Shown here: piece by piece, positions 23,801-35,800 of the stretch
Layout: the number at the start of each line of letters is the position of its first letter
Numbering within the stretch: position 1 is the first letter of the stretch
NCBI RefSeq assembly: GCF_902806685.2
Contig: NC_048557.2
Coordinates: 7,560,666 to 7,624,665, forward strand
DNA length: 64,000 nucleotides
Direction: 5' to 3'
Source of the DNA: Maniola hyperantus
Lineage: Eukaryota > Arthropoda > Insecta > Lepidoptera > Nymphalidae
The notes under the pieces: model-generated
Database searches by the model: none
The model's input: only the letters and a program-made list of their open reading frames with translations
What the model was told of the DNA's origin: nothing
Program-made: the position numbers and the translations under genes

Positions 23801-26800
23801 GTTCACTCTTTACTTACACCTACATCCGGGTGTTTTTTTTTTCTTTTTTTTTTATAAAAGAATATTAACCAAGTTATATAAGTTATAAAGCGTAAAGCTT
23901 GTGCTAGGAGTAGCTGCGACAAGAGTGCAACGGGTGGGGTTTGAACCGGCGACCTTTCGGATTTCAGTCCGCTCCTTTAACCGTTGAGCTATCGAGGCTC
24001 TAAATTTAAAAATCTCTGCTCTGATTTTATTTAGAAATGAGACGGCAGACCTACTTGGATCAATAACAAGTAGGTTACAAGTACGCGATCATTTGTCTGT
24101 CTCACTAATTTAGTAATGGACGTCACGAATTAATTATAGTACAAAAATCCATATAAGCGAGGTTGTAGGTTGCATCACTGCACCGAAGCACCTGACGTAA
24201 GTTTTATACATGCATCTTCAATATCCATTTCATCATCTCCTATCTCCATTTCTAATAATTCAAACCGGAACTAGGATTTGGATTGTTGTTCTATAGTGTC
24301 TTATAGGGTTTATTTACGAAGTTGCCTCAAATTTGGCTTAAAATAGAGGTGTTTCAAGGGTTATACATTACTCAACTTTCAAAATAAATATTATTTTAAG
24401 GCATAGTTAAAATTTGCAAATAATATCGATAGTTGGCTTAGTTCGATCTAGAACAACGAATTACGAATTGTACATTAAAGAAAGAGCTGTCTGACTGATA
24501 GATTGATCTATCAACGCACAGCTCAAACTACTGGGCGGATCAGGCTGATATTTGGCACGAAGGTAGCTATTATGACGTAGATATCCGCTAAGAAAGGATT
24601 TTTGAAAATTCAAGCCCCAAAAGGGGGTAAAATAGAGGTTTGATATTTGTGTAGTCCATGCGGATGAAGTCGTGAGCATAAGCTAATAAAGCGCGTAAGG
24701 GTGTTTATGCACTCATCCGTATTCGGTTCGTATCCGTGATTCTTCGAAGTGGCCGTCATACAAATACGACATTCGAGTCGTATTTACGGATCCGTAAAAT
24801 CACGGCTGAATGCACAAAAGCCCTAAGAAGTGTAACCTCATGGCACAGTCTCGTGTAAGCCATGCCTATACGTGCTATACAAGGATAACTAGGGCCCGTA
24901 TAAGCACGTTTCGATACACGCTCGGGGTGGATGACTTGTGAATGTCGCGGGGCGTGTATGTACCTGGCTAGTGGCTAGGTACGTATTGTATGGGGTCGCC
25001 TTCTTTGGGATGGACGTAAGAAATATTTTACAATTTGTAGGTAATATCCAAGTTCTATAGGTACCTACTGGGATTCAAACACTTCGCGAGAAGTCCGACT
25101 CACACTTGACCTCTTTTTTAATAATCTACTCGATTCAGACATGGACTATCAAAGCAAGAGAAAGGCAAAGAATAGATGCGTTCGAAATGTGGTGCTGGAG
25201 GCGGATGCTACGGATTCCGTGGACTGCCAAGCGCACAAACGTGTCTGTCCTTTCGCAACTCGGAATCACTGCTCGACTCTCCTCCATATGTTACAAACGA
25301 TTGCTCTCATATTTCGGCCACATCATACGGCGGGGGGATGACAGCTTAGAAAAACTCATAGTGACTGGCAACACAGGGCAAAAGTTCGAAAGGCCGCTCA
25401 CCAACTAGGTGGTCTGACCAGCCAAAGGAGTCCAGCAGGTGTGGATTTTATCACATTGCGAAAATGGCCACCGACAGAAGCCGATGAAAACAGATAATCC
25501 ATTCGAGGGCAGGTTGCCAGGACCACGATCTTCAGCAATGAAGGAACGACCGGAGAGAGAGAGAGAGACTCGATACAGTAGCTTCTTAGATCAAAATGCT
25601 TGTACTTACTTAACTTTATTATCTCTACCCACCTAGTTCAAAATTTTTTTTAAGTAAAATTCTCCCTAGATCGTATAATGCAATCATGCGACTAAAGTAC
25701 GCATTTGATCCAACGCATATTAAAAGTTCTCTATAGAATCATAGGTGCACTAACCTACCAGTTAAATATTATTTTAGGTAGTAAAATCACCCCGACAAGA
25801 TCAAAAACTAAAAAGTAATCATGCGACTAAAATACTTGTTTGATTCAGCAAGAATCATCGCCTGCTGGGGAAACTAGGCCGAGCGATAAATTGTGCGTGT
25901 TTAGAGTGCGCCTGATCCGCGACGTTTATTGCTTACCGCTACTCATTCGCGTGAAAACCGTTTACTAGAAAGTAGTATGATAAATACATAGCTTTTTATA
26001 CCTATTTGACTTGTTAGCTTATCTTCAGAAAAATCTATATTGAGATTGTGCATTGACTTAATCTGTATATATAAAAATGAATCGCTAAATATTGTGTTGC
26101 TGATCGCAAATCTCGAGAACAGCTGAACCGATTTCGCTAATTCTTTTTTTATAATATTCCTTGAAGTACGAGAATGGTTCTTACGGAGAGAAAAATTTAA
26201 AAAATTTGAATCGACTGTTAGGCGGTACGAAGTTCGCCAGGTTAGCTAGTAATAAATAATGATTTTAGGTTTAGTTCGTGGTTTAACGACATAAATTCTA
26301 AAGTAAATGTCCCTTCGTGATCACGACTTTCGTTTCACGACACAATACTGAGCATAGGTTTCTTCTTAGAATGAGAAGAGGTTGGCCATAGTCCACCACA
26401 CTGGCTAAGTGCGGATTGGCTTATTTCACACCTTTGAGAATATTATGGCGAACTCTCAGCTCCCAGGCATGCAGGTTTCCTCACGATGTTTTCCTTCACC
26501 AAGCAAGTGATATTTAATTGCTTAAAATGCACAAAACTTCAAAAAATTAGAATGCGTGTCCGGGATCAAACCTCTGACTCCCCGAATAGGAGGCCAACGT
26601 CTTAACCACTAGGTCATCGCAGCTCTCAATGTAGATAGTACTATTCACAAAATCCTTTTGTTCCACAGCGGCATCACCCGCAACGAGATGCTAGCAGCTA
26701 TAACGAACCGCATCCACGCGGAGGCGATCGCGTCTCTACCACCCAACGTGCGTCGGCGGATCCGCGCGCTGCGGTCGCTGCAAAAGGAGTTTGCGGACAT

Positions 26801-29800
26801 CGAGTCAAAGTTCTACTTGGAGGTGCATGCGCTCGAGTGCAAGTACGAGAAAATGTACAAGCCACTGCTTGATAAGGTAACTTGTGTTTTGCCACCCCTA
26901 TTGCTATCTCGACCTGTCGCGTAATTTAAGTTCCACAAAATCCTATGCTTTCTGGTTCAGTGAAGCTCAATGAGGTGTTCATTCTCCTTTTTGTAGGAAA
27001 TTTGATCTAAACAGTCTTACTTGATTAAACATGACCAAAGATGGAGCCATGCTTATGATTTCATGCTCTTAAATTTCCTTATATTAAAATTCCATCAACC
27101 TTGTTTTTACCAGCTTATGCTTGCGACTTCGTCCGCGTGGACTACATAATTTTCAAACCCCTATTTCACCCCCTTAAAAAGGATTTTTGAAAATTCAACC
27201 CCTAAGGGGGTGAAATAGGGGTTTGAAATTGGTGTAGTCCACGCTGACGAAGTCGTGAGCATAAGCTAGTTAGTATAATAATCGTTACACTTTCAGCGTG
27301 CTCAAATAGTGACGGGTGCTTACGAACCAACGGACGAGGAGTGCCTAAACCCGTGGCGGGACGAAACCGAGGAGGAAGAATTGGCTCGCGCCGTTCAGAA
27401 CGCGGCCATTGCGGAGGGCGATGACAAAAAGGAAGTCAAGGAACCAGCAGAGTTAGTTATCATTTATTTAGAGTTAGGATTTTTTTAAAATAAAAATGGC
27501 GAGCAAACGAGCAGGCGGGTCACCTGATTAAGTGATTACGATAACCGCCGCCCATGAACATTTGCAGTACCAGAGGAACCACCGGAATGCGTTGCTGGCC
27601 TTTCAGGATTTTGTTGGTCCGCCCCTTGAATAACACCATGTAATCTAATGGGAACATTGAATAGGATTGTTAGGTTATTTAAAATCTCTGAATTCACTAC
27701 CCATATTATAAAATAATGCGAAAGTGAGTTGGACTTTTTTGTTGGTTTATTCTTCAATGTGGAGCAACTTAAACGTGATTTGTTTGCATGGATGTATTTG
27801 AAGACCTGGAGAATGACATAGGCTAATTATTTCCCCGGATATGAGTGCCCACGGGATTTTAGTGATCTAAATTTACGCCGATGAAGTCGCAGGCATCAGC
27901 TTGTATTTTTATCTTGCAGTTAGAACTTGTTTACTAGTCTATTGTTGATGAAGAAAAAAAGTATAAAATAAACAAAAGTAGGAATTGTAAAATGTGAGTG
28001 GGAAAATGTACACGGAAACTATTGTTAGTTTCGGCGTTATTATTTAAACCTGAGTTGTTCCCAAAAAATCCACCGAATTACAGGTTTTCTGGGGTGCAAG
28101 CCTATGCCCGCGATTGCGTCCGTGTGAAGTACAAAAATTTCAACCCCCTATTTTACTCCCTTAGCGGATGCCTACGTCATAATAGCTATCTGCATGCCAA
28201 ATTTCAGCCCAATCCGTCCAGTAGTTTCAGCTGTGCATTGATAGATCAGTCAGTCAGTCACCTTTTCCTTTTATATATTTAGATTGTTTTATATGATGAC
28301 ACACTACACCATTATCTGAGAATCATGATTGATTTCTAACATGCATCACCAACTGAGGCGTTTTTAACCAGAAACACTTTTAATAAGAAAAAAACACACT
28401 TAACCAGGGTTGATTGTTGCAGGCCTCCCATGGACCCCAATGTGAAGGGAATCCCTGACTTCTGGTATACCATATTCAAGAATGTATCGATGCTGTGCGA
28501 AATGATGCAGGAACATGACGAGCCTATTATCAAATGTTTGCAGGATATTACAGGTGAATTAAATCTTTTTTTCGTATCAATTTCACTTTCTGAACAACAG
28601 AGTTGTTCACATATGGAATTAATTGCCTAAGGATGTGGTTATGTCTAGTTCTGTTAACCACTTCAAGAATCGATTAGACAAACATTTGGAAAACTCGAAG
28701 CACTTCTGATGTATACGCATCAGCGAAAGCTGCTTACTGCCGCACTAAGAGTCGCTTAATCGTTACTTAAGGCATTAATTAGTTTGGAATGCCGTGAGTA
28801 ACGATTAAGCGACTCTGAGTGCGGCTGTAAGTCTATTAAAAATAATAATTATTCCTAATTCTTGTTATCAATGAAAGAAAAAGTTAGCAAGCTTTTTGTG
28901 AATCCCAGATATTTTTTGGTCATTTTAATTTGATCTTAGGCTTCATCACTTGCCAGCAGAGCGCTAGTTTATAAAAAATAAAAAAATTGGTCAAATGCGA
29001 GTCGAGACTTGCATACAAAGGGTTCCGTACCATTGTACAAGATATTTTCACAATGTGCAACACTGCAAGTTAATGACGAACGGCGCCATCTATATGTGAT
29101 TTAGGAAATGAATTGCTTGTTTAATTTTTTTTGTGATTTAATTCGCGGTTTTTGTATTTTTTCCCTTGTGCTATAAGTCCTACGTACTTACCTGTCAAAT
29201 TTGATCATTCTAGGTCAACGGGAAGTACCCTATAGGTTTCTTTTGACAGACACAACAGACAGACAGTGAAGTGATCCTGTAAGGGTTCCTTTTGAGGTGC
29301 GGAACATTAAAAATACTTTCGCATTTATAATAATTACTTTTATTGTTTTGAACAGTGCAAATGTATGAGGACCCCATCGGCTTCACACTCGAGTTCCACT
29401 TTGCCCCAAATGACTACTTTACCAACACTATCCTCACCAAGGAGTACTCTATGAAGTGCAAGCCTGATGAGGAGAGTCCACTAGAATTCGAGGGACCCGA
29501 AATTTATGCCTGCAAGGTAAGAATCCCATGTCTTTTGATCTCAGGATATTGCTAAGTTTGCGAAAATCAGCGATATGAGTATCTACAGGATTTGTAATAA
29601 GTACTTCAAAAGTGGCTCGAAAAATAAAAGCAAAAATAATATTTGACGTTATTTCAAATTAGGTAAATTTAGTATTATTTTAGAATAAATAATTTTCGTT
29701 TCATTTGAAAAAAAAAACTGGCCACTTGAGCGATGTTATTTTGTTTGTGACCTACTATTATATATCAATGGCAAAAACGGAGGTAGGTTTGCGGTAGAAT

Positions 29801-32800
29801 TTGTCTCAAACTTGGAAATAGGATGGAATAGTTCTTATTTATATAGGACTGATGACTGGCCTTCCTCAATATAAGATTACCAAATCTTAAAGTCACTAAG
29901 CAACTTAAACATTGTGGCTAATTCCGTTATACACAATCTCTAAACTAAACTAAAATGGCACGTCTAAATCTATTGCTATCCCTTTCATAATGTTGCTTGC
30001 GGAAAAGGATAGCACTAGATTTAGACCTGTTAAGTTTAGTTTAGAGATTGTGTACAAGAGAATCGGCCCCATTGTGGCTAATTCCATTGTACACAATCTC
30101 TTAACTAAACTAAAATTACATGTTTAAATCTATTGCTATCCCTTTCATAATGTTGCTAGCGGAAAAGGATGGCACTAGATTAAGACCTGTTAATTTAGTT
30201 TAGTTTAGAGATTGTGTACAAGAGAATCGGCACCATTGTATTATTGTCGTTTGTGTTATTAGTTGATATGAAATGGGACAGATGGCAGTAAAATATTGTT
30301 TTATATGATGACACACTACACCATTATCTGAGAATCATGATTGATTTCTAACATGCATCACCAACTGAGGCGTTTCCAACCATAAAAAAAACTTTTTTAA
30401 TAAGAAGAAATAGACACTTAATGGTTTCACCATATCCTTCTTTTCAGGGTTGTGAGATTAACTGGAAGAAGGGCAAGAACGTAACAGTGAAGACAATAAA
30501 AAAGAAGCAGAAGCACAAGTCCCGCGGCTCCGTGCGCACCGTCACAAAGTCTGTTCAGGCTGACTCGTTCTTCAACTTCTTCACTCCACCCGTCATGCCC
30601 GATGACGCCAACTCTACCCTCGCCTCAGACACGCAGGTAAATACATGTTACTACTTATTAAAGGAATTACCGATAGACGTTGGGGTCTCAAGGTGCTAGC
30701 GACCTCGCACCGGAAGACGTAGCGTTGGAAGACCCCCCAGTAGGTGGACGGACGACATCAGACGAGTCGCAGAAAGCCACTGGATTCAGGCAGTGCAAGA
30801 CCGTGGCGTGTGGAAGTCCCTGCAAGAGACCTATGTCCAGGAGGGGACGTCTATCGGTTGATAATGATAATGATGAAAGGAATAGAAGTCTAGTACATTA
30901 CGCGGCAGAAAATAATGTACATCAACAAATGTTTTGTCGCAAAACCGCTATCTTCTACACCTTCTACTTCTACCGCTATCTGGTACAGGACGATGCAGTC
31001 CGAACCTTGGAGGTTTTGTTGGTTCGATAAATATAAAACCAGTCGAGCGGACCTAACTATAGCTTTTAGACTTCGTTCCGGACACATTCCAACGAACAAA
31101 TTTGCTTTCCTTATTAAAAAAACAGATTCTCCCAATTGCTCCACATGTGGAGTAATTGAAGATATATACCATGTGTTGCTGGAGTGTGTTCGGAATGAAT
31201 CATTCAGGTTATGTTTGTGTAATATTTTAGATTCTAATTTAAATATTTTTAATTGTGTTACCTTTCTTTCTTTCCCTGCGAGTGATCAGGCCAAGTTATT
31301 ATATAAGCTTGTTAAAAATTATTTTAAGATTAGAGGGTAAGATTTTGGTGATTTTGTATTTATTGTTTACCTTACGAAGCGACATAGTCACTAAGTGACA
31401 AAGCTTCAAAATAAAGAGAAAAAAAAAAAAGCGTATCTAGCGTTCCAGTGCAATGCCGTGTAGAAACCGATCCAGGGGTATGGGTTAATCAAACTGCCAT
31501 ACCCCTTTCAAGCTAGCCCGCACTTAAGCTGAGATCTATAGAGCGCACTTTGACTTTGCTCAGACTTAAAATTGAGTTAAAACGAGATTTATGTGAGAGA
31601 TATACATTGGTCTCGTTTTAACTCTTAAGTCTAAGCAAAGCCAGAGTGCGCTCTATAGATCTCAGCCTTAGAGTACATCACTTACCATCAGCTGAAGTCA
31701 CAATCAAGGGCTAACTTGTATTGGAATAAGTAAGTTAACCTACTGTCGGTTGCAGGCGTTACTGACGGCGGACTTCGAGGTGGGCCACTACATCCGCGAA
31801 CGCGTCGTGTCGCGCGCCGTGCTGCTCTACACGGGCGAGGGCTTGGACGACGACGACGATGATGATTATGAGGAGGAGGTTAGTGGCCTAGCGTGTACAC
31901 TGAGGTCATATCCACATCAATATTGCCTTTGTTTTGTAGTAGACAGGGAAGTGAAACCTGAGATCTATAGAGTGTATAATGCATATATTCAGTACAAAAC
32001 GACTCCTCACGCGCCATTCTAACTATCGGTCAACTGTCTTGTCAAAAGTACGCTTCACCTTTAAAATAAAGACTAAAATCCTACTTTTGACATGAAATTT
32101 GACTAAAGTTACATGGCGCGTGAGGGGTTAATTAAGATTTAAATTCAATAGTAACAATGATTGGTGCAGCTTATCTACAGTCAACCAGTTAAAAATACTA
32201 ACATTAGTCCATGAAATAGAAATAAAAATTACTTTGATTCCATGCAAGAACACCTTTTTTTTAAACAAATAAGACAAAACAGCATTTTTTGATGTGGATT
32301 GGCTTTAAAATGGCTTGCATAATAATATCAATACAATGATAGTAGTTCTATTGATTATCTTGATATTGTTATTATAAGTAATTTAAACTGACAATTGCAC
32401 CTTTAGAATTATAGAGACCTAATTCACAATTTAGTATGGATGGAAATGGTCATCCAAAGTAGTTTTATCACTCAAACTCGAAATCCTTAAATTTGGAATT
32501 AGGTCTTCTATATATATTATATAGGTATAATTCTAAAGGTGCGAAAATTTTTGAGATCAAAATGTAAACGTCTATGACCTGATAACTATAAATAATATTA
32601 CTATAATTTATTAGCAACATTGACGGCTTAGAAATCTTACAATGCATGTCATTAGCGAAAAGGTAAATTCTACAGCCATCTGGTAGCCACTTTATATAAT
32701 TATTATGCTTTCACTTTATGTGCATGGTAGAAATTTAGAGCTTCCTACATGTTAGTGCAGAATGTTCTCTCCACCAAAATTCAGACGAAGGTACGGTATA

Positions 32801-35800
32801 CGTTTTAGTTTCTTATTTATATCACAGACTAATTGAAAAAGATAGATAGAACATATGTTCATAAAAGTGATTGCAGCCAAGTGCTAGTCTATAAACACGT
32901 GCATGTCACACGTTGCAGTTGCATCGCGTAAACGTTCAGCTTAGATAAAGAACCCTTGTTTTAATTAAATAAACTGTCAAGCCAAATTTGTTAAATCGAG
33001 GTTACAATAAGAATTTTATTAATGACAAAGTTGCATGGCAGCGATCGCCTATGTGTTCAGCAGCCAACAAAAATGTTCAAATGACAGCCGACTGGCCGCG
33101 TTTCTTGTCGGCTCTTTTCAGTAGAAGCTGATTTCCGAACCAGGTAAAGTCTTGATATATAAGTGGCACAAGTTGTCTTCTATGAAATAAATTACAATAA
33201 ACCGATATTCCATCTTGCGATGAAACTGCTAATAGACCGACAATTTGTCGCATCGCATGATTGTGCCATTGTCAATTGGGACATTCAATAGGTTCAATCG
33301 CACGGTCGAGCGAATATTTTCATCAGAAGTACGCATCGAGCGAGCAATGGTCAATTAGGACGGCGCCACTACTCGGCTCGGCTGTAATGTACGATCAATA
33401 AAACAAGTTTCTAGACACATTGAAAGTCTAAATCCGTTTTATATTCTTTGAAAATTCGGCCTCAGTTTTATTAATTGGGGGCAAGTTTCCTGTCTATCTG
33501 TTTCACCTAGTCTGTGATTTTCACATAGTGTGAATTCGTGCAACAGAGTTCATTGTAACCATGTTTTCATACAGTATCTACGTCTGGTTAGAATGTTGGC
33601 GGCTGCACCAAAAGCGGTATAATTTGTTTTCAGGAGGATTCGTACTCTGATGAGGACTCTGGTACTGAGGAGATTTCTGATGCTGAGGACTGATGCAACA
33701 CCACTGTCCGAACGCCTCTATAGCATTTAAACTTATTAGGCCCTGATACTGAACCAAATTAAATCATCATAGTACTGACTAGATTTGCTATGCGTGAAGA
33801 AATTATTCTATTTTTGTATCTCATTACAATTTACTATTTACTCAATAAAGAAGCATTTACCAGTGTTATATTAGATAGAAAAACAGCGCGTCTACATGCG
33901 ATGATGATATGAGTTTGTTGGTGCAGGGATAACATGCATAATATACTGTGGCTTTGCCTGAACGTGTTCATATCTCTTTCCCATATCAAAAAGTTTTTTT
34001 TTTTTTTACCAAAAAAGAAGCAAAAAACTTATCTAATACTCTGAGCTGTATTTTGTTTTTATCTGTTATGTTGGAAAATTCATCGAAGTCAATGAATATT
34101 GCTTCGAATATTTATCTAAGCCAATGAATATAATTTATTTTCTATATGCACTCCATTGTTTTTTAATTTCTTGCTTAAAGTTATCGCAAGTAAAACGCGG
34201 CTTAGGGGCTTAGCCTGAAATTCGCTCATATTGTTTCCCATATCAAGAAGTTTTTTTAAACCAAAAACATTAAAAAATAGAGATGAAATAATAATACTCT
34301 CAGCTAAGTGAGTTAGGCTCTGGCTACCTCGAATATTCGTCGAAGCCAATGAATATTAGAGTTATTGCGTATGTTTGGGTGGTTCTACAAAAGTTGGGCT
34401 ACTTATTTTAATTGATATACAACTCGTGGTAAATCTCTATGTAACTTGATTATGCTCGCGACTTCGTCCGCGTGGATTTAGGTTTTTAAAAATCCCGTGG
34501 GAACTCTTTGATTTAGCGGCAATTTCAATAAAAAAAATAAAATAATAATAATAAGCAATCACTATTCACTCGTCATTAGTGCTATTTCTATTCTATTATT
34601 GAACTTACTACTTCATTTTGTTTTTAAAATGCTATCGATTAAAACATGAGACTTTTGAAATACCTGCGGAATTATTTTAAAACAGTAATTAGCCTATTTC
34701 TAGAACTCAGCGTAATTTATAAAGGTGCTGTTATGAGGAGACCGGTAATAATAGAATTTGATTATATTACCTATCTCCTCACAACTATACCTTTATAAAT
34801 TACGCTTAAAAATAAGCAAAATGTCCAAATTTTGTAGAACCACCAGTTTTTTAAATAGTCATTTTATACAAGTAAATTGTTAGTATTTTGTGCTTGATGT
34901 TTATAATGACTTCTCGCATAAGATCTCGTTCTTTGCATGGTTTATCCTTAGAGTAGATAAATATGTTTTAGACACGAGTTGTGTAAAGGCTCCCAGAGAG
35001 TATATGGTTGTGTAGAAGCGAGAAGAAAATGAGGTGCCTTCATTACTAGTTAAATGCATGTTAATGGTTCATACTTTTATAATTATAACGAATATCTAGG
35101 TATATTGCATTTCTAGTTTAGTTAAACAATTCTCGTTTTTATTTATTTATATTTACATTATTTATTGAAGAGTTGGTTAACAAAATGGTGTAATTGCACA
35201 AAATAAAGTTTGACAGGGAGAACAAAAACCTTGTCTAAAACCTGCATTAAACATAATTACAATCTCAATTGTTCTGATTGGATGAATTTGTGCGATTCTT
35301 GTTGCAACAATGCATTGTAACCAATAGTGAGCGAGCGTCAACCAATCAGACGTGACATCGTAGCTGTCATTCTCCCGCAATCGCGCAGCTGAATGAAAAC
35401 GGTTTGATACTTGTAATGAAGTCAAGAGTGAATAGGCATCTTCTAGGCAAGCGCGCTCCATCTTAGGATGCATCATCACTTGCCACCAGGTCTGATTGCA
35501 GCAAAGCGCTATTATATAAAATTAACAGTTTTAGAAGTCGTGTTGCTTGAAAATTAGTTCAAATTTGTATTCAGTGGCCCAAAAACATTTGGATTAAAGA
35601 AAGAAAAAATGTATATTGATCAGAAGTGTAATTTCACTGTTTTGTTCGCCAGCTCCTCAATTATTATTGTAGTTGTGTGTACTTTTTTGTTTAAGAATTT
35701 TACGTATTCGTTTGTGTACTTTTAAAATTTTCATGTGATATTACAACTCTGTAAGGCTATTATCGGATGTTTCCTATAGGAAATTAAGTTTGTCATTCCA

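Noticed and set aside
23915..24000. Minus-strand tRNA-Phe gene
   Set aside because: The tRNA-like part continues into a conserved SINE body and a second truncated copy exists at 49345. It is a SINE head.
25106..25408. 100-codon frame as a host gene
   Set aside because: It matches the C-terminal part of RTE-class LINE proteins and is broken downstream.
33634..33693. Treating this exon as internal to the long Nap1 form
   Set aside because: It ends in an in-frame TGA, and no donor in it keeps the phase needed by 37515-37631.
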